From Terriglobales bacterium (GTDB taxonomy: Bacteria; Acidobacteriota; Terriglobia; Terriglobales; Acidobacteriaceae), in NCBI GenBank assembly GCA_035651655.1, contig DASRFG010000001.1:94001-158000 (forward strand): a stretch of 64,000 nucleotides of DNA. The letters are read 5' to 3'. This document shows positions 34,659 to 43,863 of this stretch, piece by piece. Each line of letters starts with the position of its first letter. Positions within the stretch are counted from its first letter, which is position 1. A model generated the notes under the pieces. That model was not told where the DNA came from, searched no databases, and saw nothing but the letters and a program-made list of their open reading frames with translations. The translations under genes and the position numbers were made by a program.

Positions 34659-36407
34659 TTGGCTGCAACGTCCTACGCTGAACCCCAGCGACGCCTTATT
34701 CCGCTCTATGCAATTGTGCTCTTGGCCCTGGCGATACACGGCCCTTTGCTGTTCATGCAATTGCCGTCAAACTCGTTCGACAGTAATTTCCATATCTTTT
34801 TTGCCAGCCATTACGCCCAGCACTGGTGGAACCCGTGGAATGAGAAGTGGTTTGCGGGATTTTCACAGACCACCTATCCGCCCCTGGAGCACCAATGGAT
34901 GGCACTCGTCTCACACGTGGTCGGGTTGAACATGGCATACGCCATTGTGCAATTGATCGGCGTGCTGCTGTTGCCGGTCGGCATCTACCGTTTTTCCAAG
35001 CTGTGGGTGGACGAACGCTCAGCCAGTTATGCGGCAATAGCAAGCGTCTTCGTTGGAGCGCTCTCTTTCTTGCTGTATGAGGCGGGCCAGCTCTCAACCA
35101 CGATCGCGGCAGCGCTGTTCTTCAATGCGCTCCCGGATTTCTACGACTGGATACGCAGCTCAAAATTTCGTTCGCTTCTAAAAGGCGTCGCCATTAGCCT
35201 TGCCGGTGCTGCGGTCCACCACGTCACCTTGGTTTTTGGCGCAATTCTGTTTGCCCTCCCCGTGATCTGGCTTGCAGTGATGGATCGGAATGAACAACCG
35301 GCAACGTCTGTGGTGGCTGTATGGGCCCGTACCGCCGTATTCACGGCGCTGACAGCAATTGGCACAGGCATTGTTCTGCTTCCCTATTGGCTCGCGATTA
35401 TTCAGCACCCCATCAAACAGATTCCGATTCCTCACGCCAGCCGCTCCAACTTACTGACCGGGGGTTTGCTGGGAATCAACTATTTCCTAGTTCCCTATGG
35501 CGCGTTGCTGCTGGCATTCCCGTACATTTTTATTCGGGGTGGCCAGGTTCGCCGTTTGCGGCCTTTGCTGGTCGGATTCTGGATCACCTTCATTTTGGGA
35601 CTGGGCGGCACCACGCCAATGCCGAAATGGCTCCTGGGCCGCGCCTTCGACATCCTTACGTTTGAGCGCTTCACCTTTTGGGCGACGCTGCTGGCGCTAC
35701 CGTTTGTGGGATTGCTGACGACGGAAATGATCGCCCGCTACCGCAGAAAAGGGGCGTTGATCATGGCGCTGGGTGGTATCGGCAGTCTGGCACTCGCACT
35801 GGGTTGGTTGCCCATTAATCCGTATAAACCGGTCACCGGATTTGATGTAAAACCGGTGATTCAGTTCTTGAACCGCGACGGTCACGACCGCTACCGGTAC
35901 TTGACGCTCGGCTTCGGCAATGAGCTTTCCAAGGTAGGGACCTATACCGTAGCCAGCAGTGTGGATGGCGAGTACAACTCGGCGCGATTGCTGCCTGAGT
36001 TTACCCAGTATGGCACCGGCCAGCTGACGAGTGCGAAATACTACGGCACCGCGGGAATGGCATCGCTGCGCGCCATGCTCGAACACGCGAATCGTTACGG
36101 CCTCAAATATATTTTTGTGCGCGACCCGTACTATGACCCGCTTCTCGTTTTCGCCGGCTGGCGAAAGATAGACACCTTCGATAGCGGATTAATAACGGTG
36201 TGGTCGAAGGAGAGCGTTCCCCCCGCTCATCCCATTCCTTCGGATGCGATGCCTGCGCCCTGGCAGGGCGTGCTGTGGGGCACGTTGCCGATGGCCACCA
36301 GCATCTTCGCCATATTGTTCGTCCTGCTGTTGCCGGAGCGAAAGAGAGCGGCGGAGACGGTGGAATTTCCGGCGGGAGAGCCAATGTTTCTACGGGAGGC
36401 CCGGTAA
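34659..36407 (+). CDS. GT-C-like polytopic membrane protein
   Basis: The 582-residue protein has 10-12 membrane helices and a first periplasmic loop with DSNFHIFFASHY... WNEKWFAGFSQTTYPPL. Its Asp and the W-x-x-G-x-x-x-x-YPPL pattern are typical of GT-C sugar transferases using polyprenyl-phosphate sugars. The C-terminal 150 residues form a soluble periplasmic domain and are followed by a last helix. TTG 34659 is chosen for GGAGG at 34648-34652. It is divergent from the exporter operon and coupled to the next gene (TAATG). It would use the lipid-linked sugar made by the GT2 enzyme (inference). Confidence 0.78.
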   Translation: MAATSYAEPQRRLIPLYAIVLLALAIHGPLLFMQLPSNSFDSNFHIFFASHYAQHWWNPWNEKWFAGFSQTTYPPLEHQWMALVSHVVGLNMAYAIVQLIGVLLLPVGIYRFSKLWVDERSASYAAIASVFVGALSFLLYEAGQLSTTIAAALFFNALPDFYDWIRSSKFRSLLKGVAISLAGAAVHHVTLVFGAILFALPVIWLAVMDRNEQPATSVVAVWARTAVFTALTAIGTGIVLLPYWLAIIQHPIKQIPIPHASRSNLLTGGLLGINYFLVPYGALLLAFPYIFIRGGQVRRLRPLLVGFWITFILGLGGTTPMPKWLLGRAFDILTFERFTFWATLLALPFVGLLTTEMIARYRRKGALIMALGGIGSLALALGWLPINPYKPVTGFDVKPVIQFLNRDGHDRYRYLTLGFGNELSKVGTYTVASSVDGEYNSARLLPEFTQYGTGQLTSAKYYGTAGMASLRAMLEHANRYGLKYIFVRDPYYDPLLVFAGWRKIDTFDSGLITVWSKESVPPAHPIPSDAMPAPWQGVLWGTLPMATSIFAILFVLLLPERKRAAETVEFPAGEPMFLREAR

Positions 36408-37540
36408 TGAAGGTCGGAATTTTTCTCGCAATTTTGACTGTGCTTCTTGTGGTACTGGGCTTCGTTTTCCCGGTTAGCCAGTCCCCTTCGCTCACCATGC
36501 CCATGGGGGAAGCTCTTCCCGGCGTGGGCGCACCAACCAAGACTCCAGAACAAATGGTCCGCGCCCTGCTGGGTGACATAGCTCGCCACGACTGGGACCA
36601 TGCCTATGCGAAATTGGCCAACACTGGTGATGTGGATAAGGACTCGTTCATTCACGATCTAAACGGCAACTATGGCAGCCTGCGCACATATTCCAGCTTG
36701 GAAGGATCGCAAACGCGCGTGCTGAACGAGAACCCGCAGCAGTCATTGGTTCGAACCAGCATGCGTTGGTCAACCGCGGTCGGCCCCATCTATGACGTGC
36801 GCGACTTGAAGGTGGTGCGCGACGGCGAGGCATGGAAAGTGGTGTGGCCGTTAGAGAAGCAGGCCAAAGTTCCCCCACAGGTAATACCGGTAAATTACCT
36901 GCGCTGGGACATCATCAATCGGGGCGTGGATGACGACTGGGGAAGCCAGAACGTTGACTCACCGCAAGTGCGCATTGTCTCCATGAACGCTGTCCAACAC
37001 GGCGGCGACACCATCGTGATGGGCGAGATCGTGAATGAAGACACGGTTCCGGCGTTCATAGACGTAAACGCAATTCTGATCGGGAAAGACGGCTCGAACA
37101 TTGATGAAGAAGGCAGCTTCGATAACATCTCGCATACTTTGCTGCCAAAACAGGTCTCGCCGTTCCGCATAGACTTTCGCGGGATTAATCTGACCCAGAT
37201 CAAGAGTGTGCGCATGGATGCGCGCGCCATGCTGGTGCCAGCCTCGGCAGATCCCGTGATCGGCGTGCTCAGCCAGCATGAAGACAGCGACGCTCTTGGC
37301 CGCAAAGTGCTGCGTGGTGAACTGCTCAATGAGAGCGGACAAACCGTCAATATTGCCCAGGTTTTGGCTACCTACTACGACAATCAAGGCAAGGTCATTT
37401 GGGTCTCGAACGGATATGTGGATCGGGCACTATTGCCCCAGACGCCGGAACCTTTTGCAGTGCAGATGCCGGACACGATTGCCGGAAAAGTGCAGAACTA
37501 TCGGGTCACGGTAAATTACTACCTTCGGGAACGGTCCTAG
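36407..37540 (+). CDS. Membrane-anchored protein with two FxLYD-like beta domains
   Basis: The 377-residue protein has an N-terminal anchor (about 4-24) and an alpha/beta region (about 45-150, PEQMVRALLGDIARHDWDHAYAKL, NTF2-like in flavour). Two beta-sandwich stretches follow with the G-x-V/L-x-N-E pattern (VMGEIVNEDTVPAFIDVNAIL and LRGELLNESGQTVNIAQVLATYYDNQGK), reminiscent of FxLYD domains. ATG 36407 shares a base with the preceding stop, and GGGAGG lies upstream. Periplasmic location; function unknown, but co-expressed with a GT-C-like transferase. Confidence 0.7.
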   Translation: MKVGIFLAILTVLLVVLGFVFPVSQSPSLTMPMGEALPGVGAPTKTPEQMVRALLGDIARHDWDHAYAKLANTGDVDKDSFIHDLNGNYGSLRTYSSLEGSQTRVLNENPQQSLVRTSMRWSTAVGPIYDVRDLKVVRDGEAWKVVWPLEKQAKVPPQVIPVNYLRWDIINRGVDDDWGSQNVDSPQVRIVSMNAVQHGGDTIVMGEIVNEDTVPAFIDVNAILIGKDGSNIDEEGSFDNISHTLLPKQVSPFRIDFRGINLTQIKSVRMDARAMLVPASADPVIGVLSQHEDSDALGRKVLRGELLNESGQTVNIAQVLATYYDNQGKVIWVSNGYVDRALLPQTPEPFAVQMPDTIAGKVQNYRVTVNYYLRERS

Positions 37541-37545
37541 CCGAC

Positions 37546-38412
37546 ATGCGGATCACTCATTGGGGATGGCTGATTGCCGTAACTTTGTTTGCCGCCTATT
37601 GCCTGGAGGCAGCGGAATTGCGCGTGCCGCCGACGGTTCCGGCGGGAACCGAATTTTCCATTGCGACGAGCGGCAGTGGGAAGGCCACGTTTTATCTGGT
37701 CGGCCCAAGTTTTTCTGTGAAGCGCGAAGTTCGACTGGGCGATGAGATCCACATTCGCCCGGAAGAAATCCGCAGCGCGGGACGATATCTTGCTCTGGTT
37801 CGCGGCTCCGGAAACGATAGCAGCGCCAGCTTCTATGTGGTTGCAACCAACGCGGCGGACCTCAGCTTCCTGGCGCATCCTTCACGGGTGCCGGTGGCCC
37901 GGGGGAGCGGCATTTTGGGTGTGGTCTTCGTATTCGATAAATATAAGAACCTGGTTCGGCAGCCGGAAACGGTTGATTTTCGGCTGGCCGTGAAGGATGC
38001 GCCAGCGGTTTCACAGTCGGTACAGTCCCGCGATGGGGTGGCGTGGACAAGAATGAATTCCAGCCGCAAGGCCGGCAATGCTCAGTTTGTGGCCTCATTG
38101 CAAGGAGCAAACGAGAAACGTGTAATCCAGCAAGTGGCTTCTGATCCTTGCAATCTCCGCCTGAAGGCGCAGCGCTCGCCCAAAGGAATTGAGGTAGAAA
38201 CCGATCCGGTGCGCGACTGCACGGGGAATCCGGTTTCGGATGGGACGGTGGTAACTTTCACCGCAGCCGATAGCAGCGGAACGAGCACGGTAGACGCTCC
38301 CATCAAAAAGGGTGTGGCGCGGGCCACCTTGAAGACGGCGGGGCCCGCAACTATCTCGGTGGCCTCGGGGGTCGTCATGGGAAACGAAGTGCGGGTTGGA
38401 GGAGCGCAATGA
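37546..38412 (+). CDS. Secreted protein with Ig-like beta domains
   Basis: The 288-residue protein has a signal peptide (cut after EAAE, about 22) and beta-rich domains. The last about 80 residues (CTGNPVSDGTVVTFTAADSSGTSTVDAPIKKGVARATLKT) look like a Big_1/invasin-type Ig fold. It starts 5 bp after the preceding stop and overlaps the next gene by 4 nt (ATGA). It belongs to the four-gene plus-strand arm of the polysaccharide locus. Function unknown; probably periplasmic or surface. Confidence 0.7.
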   Translation: MRITHWGWLIAVTLFAAYCLEAAELRVPPTVPAGTEFSIATSGSGKATFYLVGPSFSVKREVRLGDEIHIRPEEIRSAGRYLALVRGSGNDSSASFYVVATNAADLSFLAHPSRVPVARGSGILGVVFVFDKYKNLVRQPETVDFRLAVKDAPAVSQSVQSRDGVAWTRMNSSRKAGNAQFVASLQGANEKRVIQQVASDPCNLRLKAQRSPKGIEVETDPVRDCTGNPVSDGTVVTFTAADSSGTSTVDAPIKKGVARATLKTAGPATISVASGVVMGNEVRVGGAQ

Positions 38413-38942
38413 ATTGGCCGCAGACCAGCAGGATTCATTGGGTTGGTTTGATCATCGGCCTTTTGCTACTGGCCGCAGTGGCGCGCTTGTACGGGGCTGC
38501 CCCAAACCCGCCACAGGTGCAGTTCATCACCGACAATATCGGCCCACGCCAGATTGAAGACGTGACCGCACGAAATATTCCGCGTGACTACGCGCGAGCC
38601 TGGCAGACGCTTGCCGCCGCGCTGGAGCAGAACCGCGCCGGAGTTTTAGACCAGTACTTTGCAGGATTCGCGCGGACGAAATTCGGGGACGCAATTGCCG
38701 CGCAGCAAAAGTCTGGTACCCGCACTCGCTACATTGATCACGGCCACAAGTTGACGGCCTACTTCTACTCTCCGGATGGCGGCGCCATGGAGCTGCACGA
38801 CACCGCACAATTGGAAATTCAAGTTCTCGATGGCAGCACCGTCCTCCACGATGAGCAAGCAACAATTCGTTACGTGACGCTTATGACGCCGGCAGCGGAC
38901 CGGTGGAACGTGCGTCTGCTGGAAGCTGTGCCGAACTTCTAA
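38409..38942 (+). CDS. Membrane-anchored periplasmic protein, unknown function
   Basis: The 177-residue protein has one N-terminal hydrophobic segment (about 11-28) and a soluble domain whose pattern (ARAWQTLAAALEQNRAGVLDQYFAG... VRLLEAVPNF) is compatible with an NTF2-like or Tim44-like cone fold, not certain. It is the last gene of the plus-strand arm, its start overlapping the upstream stop by 4 nt, and it converges on purF with a 9-bp gap. Confidence 0.65.
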   Translation: MNWPQTSRIHWVGLIIGLLLLAAVARLYGAAPNPPQVQFITDNIGPRQIEDVTARNIPRDYARAWQTLAAALEQNRAGVLDQYFAGFARTKFGDAIAAQQKSGTRTRYIDHGHKLTAYFYSPDGGAMELHDTAQLEIQVLDGSTVLHDEQATIRYVTLMTPAADRWNVRLLEAVPNF

Positions 38943-38951
38943 CTTCCGGAA

Positions 38952-40379
38952 TTACGGCTTGCTAATTTCGGCGGGTTGGATTTCTTCCACGTCCACCCAG
39001 TCGGTAGGATATTTCCCGGTGTAGCAAGCAGTGCAGTAGGTAGCTTTCTGCCCGTCACCGCAGGCGCGCTTCATTCCATCCAGCGACAAATAGGAGAGCG
39101 AGTCTGCGCCGATGTATTCGCGAATTTCCTCGATGGATTTATTGGCCGCAATTAATTGCCGCTTCGAAGGCGTATCCACTCCGTAGAAGCACGGCGAGAT
39201 GGTTGGAGGGCAGGAAATCCGCATGTGTACCTCGCGGGCCCCTGCGTTGCGAATCATGCGGACGATCTTGCGGCTAGTGGTGCCGCGAACGATGGAGTCG
39301 TCAATCAGGACGACTTTCTTTCCTTGAAGCACGCTCCGCACTGGGTTCAGCTTGAGCTTCACACCAAAATCGCGGACGTGCTGCTGCGGCTCAATGAAGG
39401 TGCGCCCCACGTAATGGTTACGAATAAGCCCAAAGCGGAATGGGATGCCGCTCTCCGCGGCAAAGCCCATGGCCGCGCTGACGCCGGAATCAGGCACCGG
39501 CACTACGATGTCAGCCTCGACTGGCGCTTCGCGTGCCAGCTCCCGGCCTAGAGACTCGCGGCTGATTTCGACGGCGCGCCCGAAGACGATGCTGTCCGGG
39601 CGCGAAAAGTAAACGTGCTCAAAAATGCAGGAAGATTGAGGAGCGGCGGGCGCATAGAACTTTGAATACACACCCTCAGGGCCGACCACTACCATTTCGC
39701 CCGGCTTCACCTCGCGTTCGTAGTCGGCGCCGATCAGATCGAAGGCGCAGGTTTCAGAGGCGAAGACGATTGTGTCCTGTCCGCCTTTTTCAGCGCGAAT
39801 GCGCCCCATGGCCAGCGGCCGAAATCCACGCGGATCGCGCACCGCGAAGATGCGGTCGGAGGTAATCATTACCAAAGAGAATGCGCCCTCGACCTGGCGC
39901 AGAGAATCCGCGATGGCTTCAGGAAGCGTCTGCTCTTTGGATTGAGCGATCAAGTGAACGATGACTTCCGTATCGCTCGTAGTCTGGAAAATCGATCCCT
40001 GATTCTCTAGCCGGTTGCGAATTTCTTGCGCGTTTACCAGGTTTCCATTGTGTGCCAGCCCGATTGTGCCCTTGTTGGAACGCGCCACGATCGGCTGTGC
40101 GTTAAGCAGGGCGGAACCACCGGCGGTGGAATAACGGGTGTGACCTATCGCCAAAGTGCCGTGAAGCGGAGCCAGGACTTCTTCGGTGAAGATATCGGCA
40201 ACCAGGCCCATGGCCTTGTGGAAGTGAAGAGTCACACCGTCAGAAGTGACGATCCCGGCCGACTCCTGGCCGCGATGCTGCAGGGCGTGGAGGCCGAGAT
40301 AGGCGAGCTTCTCCGCCTCAGGGTGAGCGTATATAGCAACCACCCCGCACTCGTCTTTATATTTATCAAGACCGCTCAA
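38952..40379 (-). CDS. purF: Amidophosphoribosyltransferase (glutamine PRPP amidotransferase)
   Basis: The 475-residue enzyme makes 5-phosphoribosylamine from PRPP and glutamine, the first step of purine synthesis. It has a 10-residue propeptide followed by the Ntn nucleophile Cys11 (KDECGVVAIYAH), the glutaminase domain (HALQHRGQESAGI, RYSTAGG), and the PRTase PRPP loop VVLIDDSIVRGTTS. Cysteines in SSCIF, SCPP and the C-terminal CTACYTGKYP match the B. subtilis-type enzyme with a 4Fe-4S cluster. The start is TTG 40379 with GAGGG 7 nt upstream; a stop codon lies in frame a few codons above. The RBS lies in the first unit of the purL-purF tandem repeat. Confidence 0.96.
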   Translation of the reverse strand: MSGLDKYKDECGVVAIYAHPEAEKLAYLGLHALQHRGQESAGIVTSDGVTLHFHKAMGLVADIFTEEVLAPLHGTLAIGHTRYSTAGGSALLNAQPIVARSNKGTIGLAHNGNLVNAQEIRNRLENQGSIFQTTSDTEVIVHLIAQSKEQTLPEAIADSLRQVEGAFSLVMITSDRIFAVRDPRGFRPLAMGRIRAEKGGQDTIVFASETCAFDLIGADYEREVKPGEMVVVGPEGVYSKFYAPAAPQSSCIFEHVYFSRPDSIVFGRAVEISRESLGRELAREAPVEADIVVPVPDSGVSAAMGFAAESGIPFRFGLIRNHYVGRTFIEPQQHVRDFGVKLKLNPVRSVLQGKKVVLIDDSIVRGTTSRKIVRMIRNAGAREVHMRISCPPTISPCFYGVDTPSKRQLIAANKSIEEIREYIGADSLSYLSLDGMKRACGDGQKATYCTACYTGKYPTDWVDVEEIQPAEISKP

Positions 40380-40776
40380 CAGTGTGCCCTCGCTATCCTC
40401 AGGTTAGGCCTTTGACCGCGCGGCGCGGCGGCCTTCGGGCCGCTCCGCTTCGTGCTCCAACACCGCTCAACCGTGTGCCCTCGACATCCTCGGTTAGGCC
40501 TTTGATCGCGCGGCGCGGCAGCCTTCGGGCCGCTCCGCTTCGTGCTCCAACACCGCTCAACCGTGTGCCCTCGCCCTACTCGGTTAGGCCTTTGATCGCG
40601 CGGCGCGGCGGCCTTCGGGCCGCTCCGCTTCGTGCTCCAACACCGCTGCTCAACCGTGTGCCCTCACCCTACTCGGTCAGGCCTTTGATCGCGCGGCGCG
40701 GCGGCCTTCGGGCCGCTCCGCTTCGTGCTCCAACACCGCTCAACCGTGTGCCCTCGCCCTACTCAGTTAGGCCTTT
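40371..40776. repeat. Tandem array of about 90-bp units with C(UUCG)G hairpins
   Basis: Four full units and one partial unit, spaced 90, 90, 93 and 90 bp (measured on the AGGCCTTT core at 40406, 40496, 40586, 40679 and 40769). Each full unit contains a GCGGCC-TTCG-GGCCGC hairpin (first at 40428-40443; the second unit has one stem mismatch). The array fills the whole purL-purF intergenic space and its first unit runs into the purF start. A plus-strand ORF through it exists only because the period is a multiple of three; I do not call it a gene. Confidence 0.92.
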
Positions 40777-40785
40777 ACCATGCTC

Positions 40786-43119
40786 TCAGCTCTTCTGCAA
40801 AATCTCCGGCACCAGCCGCTCTTCAGTCTCAGCGTGGAGCGCTCGATCGAGCGCCTCGCCCCAGGCCTCGCGCAGGTCTGAGATGTCCGCCGACACCACC
40901 ACCCTGCCGTCTACCTCAATCTCTAATTTTTCGGGAATTGTAACCCCGATGGAATGGGCCCTGACGCCATATTTTCTGGCTGCTTGTTGGATTCCCGCGA
41001 CATGCTCAGGGTCGCAGGAGAGAACTACCCGACTGGCATCCTCGCAAAACAGGACGCACTCAGCAGGCAGGCCGCCGGAACCCAATTCCAGTCTGGCGCC
41101 GACGAGATTCCGGAGCCCCGACTTCGCGCAGGCTACAGCCAAGCCGCCCTCGGAAAGATCGTGGGCGGAATCGATCAGGCCGTCGCGAACCAGCTCACCC
41201 AGGCATTTCTGCAGGGCAGCTTCCTTCTCCAGCTCCAAAGCCGGAGGGAAACCCCAAATCTCTCCCAGAACTTCTTTCGCGTACTCGGATGATCCAAACT
41301 CCGCCTGAGCATCGGTCACATCACCCGGCTCAGAACCACGAAGTAGAACTACGCTGCGGCCGGGCTGCTGAAAATGCATTCGGGCAATGCTGTCCACATC
41401 GTCAACAATTCCCACCACGCCGAGAACGGGAGTGGGATAGATTGCCTCTCCCAGCGTTTCGTTGTAAAAGCTGACGTTTCCGCCGGTGATCGGAATTTCC
41501 AGCTCTTCGCAGGCTTTGGTGATGCCGTCCACCACCTGCGAGAACTGCCACATGATCTCGGGCTTCTCGGGATTGCCAAAATTCAGGCAGTTTGTGGCAG
41601 CAACGGGAGTCGCTCCCGTGCAAGCGACGTTGCGAGCAGCCTCCGCGACCGCGTGCATGGCGCCAAGTTTGGGATCGAGATAGCACCAACGCCCGTTTCC
41701 ATCGAGCGCCATTGCCAGACCACGGCCAGTGCCCTTCAATCGGATGACGCCAGCATCTCCGCCTCCGGGGCCTTCGACCGTATTGGTCTGGACCATCGAA
41801 TCGTATTGCTCGTGAATCCAGCGTTTCGAACAGATATTCGGACTGGCCAGCAACTGCTTGAGTTCCGCGGTCAAGTTGGCTCGCTCGCCCAATAGCACCG
41901 CATCCGGCATTTCCCTCGGAACCGGCGGCTCCCAACGCTCCATTGGCCGGGCGTAAACCGGGGCGTCGTCGGTGAGAGCGTCATTGGGAATGTCGGCCAT
42001 CACTTCCCCGTGCTGCAACACGCGCATGCGGTTCTCTGCGATCACCTTCCCGACGACCACGGCGTCCAAACCCCATTTCTCGAAAACACGCAATACTTCC
42101 TGCTCGCGGCCTTTTTCAGCGACCAGCAACATGCGCTCCTGGGACTCGCTGAGCATGATTTCGTAAGCACTCATACCGGTTTCGCGCTGCGGCACGCGGT
42201 CGAGTTCAATCTCGAGTCCCACTTTGCCACGCGCTCCCATCTCGCAAGTCGAGCACGTCAGGCCAGCGGCGCCCATGTCCTGGATGCCAACCACGGCACC
42301 CGTTTCCATGGCTTCCAAACAAGCTTCCAGGAGCAACTTCTCGAGGAAAGGATCGCCCACTTGCACATTGGGCCGCTTCTGTTCTGAGGCCGCGCTAAAT
42401 TCCTCGCTGGCCATGGTGGCGCCATGGATGCCATCACGGCCGGTTTTCGCGCCAACATATATGACGGGGTTTCCCTCGCCAGCGGCCCGGGCGTAGAAGA
42501 TCTTGTCGCGACGAACCAGCCCAAGGGCGAAAGCGTTGACCAGGGGATTGCGGGAGTAGGAGCTTTCGAATTTAGTCTCGCCGCCAAGATTTGGCACGCC
42601 AAAGCAGTTTCCATAAGAGGCGATTCCGCTCACTACCCCTTCGAGTACTGAATGATTCTTGTGGATTGTGGAGTCGTCCTCAGTTGTGGCGGTACCGGAT
42701 TTTGAAATGGAACCAAAGCGTAGCGAATCCATTACCGCTACCGGACGCGCGCCCATGGTGAAGATGTCGCGCAGAATGCCGCCTACACCAGTCGCGGCAC
42801 CCTGAAACGGCTCAATAAAGGAGGGGTGGTTGTGTGACTCGATCTTGAACGCGCAGGCCCAGCCATCGCCAATGTCAATGATGCCGGCGTTTTCTCCCGG
42901 CCCCTGGACGACTCGCCGGCTGCGGGTTGGCAGGCGCTTCAGGTGAACGCGAGACGACTTATAGGAACAGTGTTCGCTCCACATCACGCTGAAGATACCT
43001 AATTCGGTCAGGCTAGGTTCGCGTCTGAGCAACTTTTGGATTTTTTCGTACTCCTCCGGCGTAAGACCGTGCTCGCGGACGACTTCGGGACTAATGGCAG
43101 AGGCGGTAACCGGGTTCAT
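40786..43119 (-). CDS. purL: Phosphoribosylformylglycinamidine synthase subunit II
   Basis: The 777-residue ATP-dependent synthase (small PurL of the PurLQS type) converts FGAR to FGAM in purine synthesis. Seen: [13 protein letters not shown] at the N-terminus, the catalytic [34 protein letters not shown], the GGIASYGN-type segment, and a second half with [12 protein letters not shown] and [11 protein letters not shown]. It needs PurQ and PurS, which are not in the window. ATG 43119 is chosen because the family motif begins about 18 residues later; the RBS is weak. It is upstream of purF on the same strand. Confidence 0.96.
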   Translation of the reverse strand: MNPVTASAISPEVVREHGLTPEEYEKIQKLLRREPSLTELGIFSVMWSEHCSYKSSRVHLKRLPTRSRRVVQGPGENAGIIDIGDGWACAFKIESHNHPSFIEPFQGAATGVGGILRDIFTMGARPVAVMDSLRFGSISKSGTATTEDDSTIHKNHSVLEGVVSGIASYGNCFGVPNLGGETKFESSYSRNPLVNAFALGLVRRDKIFYARAAGEGNPVIYVGAKTGRDGIHGATMASEEFSAASEQKRPNVQVGDPFLEKLLLEACLEAMETGAVVGIQDMGAAGLTCSTCEMGARGKVGLEIELDRVPQRETGMSAYEIMLSESQERMLLVAEKGREQEVLRVFEKWGLDAVVVGKVIAENRMRVLQHGEVMADIPNDALTDDAPVYARPMERWEPPVPREMPDAVLLGERANLTAELKQLLASPNICSKRWIHEQYDSMVQTNTVEGPGGGDAGVIRLKGTGRGLAMALDGNGRWCYLDPKLGAMHAVAEAARNVACTGATPVAATNCLNFGNPEKPEIMWQFSQVVDGITKACEELEIPITGGNVSFYNETLGEAIYPTPVLGVVGIVDDVDSIARMHFQQPGRSVVLLRGSEPGDVTDAQAEFGSSEYAKEVLGEIWGFPPALELEKEAALQKCLGELVRDGLIDSAHDLSEGGLAVACAKSGLRNLVGARLELGSGGLPAECVLFCEDASRVVLSCDPEHVAGIQQAARKYGVRAHSIGVTIPEKLEIEVDGRVVVSADISDLREAWGEALDRALHAETEERLVPEILQKS

Positions 43120-43229
43120 TGATTGGATCTCGGGGATATCTTTATTGTCGCATTGAACTGCCCAACTGGAAAGGGAGCAGCAAAACCCCTGCGGCGGTGG
43201 GCGCATCTGAACTGGTATGTAACGAGTTT

Positions 43230-43299
43230 CTGTCCCGGAGGTTACGGGACAGCCTCAGGAGAGCCGAAAAACTGCGGCTTTCCTGAGCCCCGTACGGGG
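43230..43299. other. Three consecutive hairpins upstream of purL
   Basis: CTGTCCCG/CGGGACAG (43230-43237, 43245-43252); a 13-pair stem CTCAGGAGAGCCG/CGGCTTTCCTGAG (43254-43266, 43275-43287, one G-T); and the 12-nt palindrome CCCCGTACGGGG (43288-43299). They occupy most of the space between the DUF2007 gene and purL. This could be a mobile palindromic element or a structured 5' leader of purL. Confidence 0.65.
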
Positions 43300-43321
43300 T
43301 TGATGCCGAGTTTCTGGGTGT

Positions 43322-43783
43322 TTATACCCGTTCTTCCTGATTTGCGGGATCTTCGGCAGGCTCCCCTGGTTTCTCCTTCCATTCATACCCGCAATCCTGG
43401 CATCTCCATCGCAGCCTCCTTGGGAATGGCAAAGGGAAAGAAAGCATTAGCCAGGAAAGAAACCTGACCCAACGATTGCGGTCACCGTAAGAGATCTTTA
43501 ATGAGTCGCACTCCGGACAGGTCGGCTGAAGGTAAAGTTCGCCTTCCTCACCAAAAATTACTGCCGGAATTCCCGAGCCGAGAAGTTCGGTGGCAATCTT
43601 GGCGTCTTTCTTGTGAACCTGAAGGCGCACCCCACCTACCGCATTGGCATACAGCCAATCCAACCGAACGATGTTCTCATTGGCCAGAAAGCAGGGAATG
43701 CCGACTGACTCTAATGAGCCCTTTGCGAGCCACGCCTCAGGCAGGTCGCGAAAGCTGGCGATAGTGACCAGGGGCTTTGCCAT
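43322..43783 (-). CDS. DUF2007-type domain plus zinc-ribbon protein
   Basis: The 153-residue protein has an N-terminal ferredoxin-like DUF2007 domain (LVTIASFRDLPEAWLAKGSLESVGIP, about 4-75), a family proposed to be involved in signalling, and a C-terminal pair of cysteine knuckles (CPEC near 89-92 and CQDC near 132) that should bind zinc. The tail is Glu/Pro-rich. It is followed by the three-hairpin element and purL on the same strand, and is divergent from selB with an 80-bp gap. Confidence 0.8.
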   Translation of the reverse strand: MAKPLVTIASFRDLPEAWLAKGSLESVGIPCFLANENIVRLDWLYANAVGGVRLQVHKKDAKIATELLGSGIPAVIFGEEGELYLQPTCPECDSLKISYGDRNRWVRFLSWLMLSFPLPFPRRLRWRCQDCGYEWKEKPGEPAEDPANQEERV

Positions 43784-43863
43784 CTCTCTTCCATTCTAAA
43801 GCGATTCGGCCGTGAAGATGCCCGACGGTGGCGCTTTCGGCGGATTGAGTACACTGTTGTGCG

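Noticed and set aside
40371-40776. CRISPR array
   Set aside because: The units are contiguous and near-identical over their full 90 bp, with no unique spacers, and no cas genes are near.
40382-41308. A 308-codon plus-strand ORF through the repeats and antisense to purL
   Set aside because: Its first half exists only because the repeat period is a multiple of three; its second half is a shadow of purL; no RBS, and repetitive Arg/Pro-rich composition.
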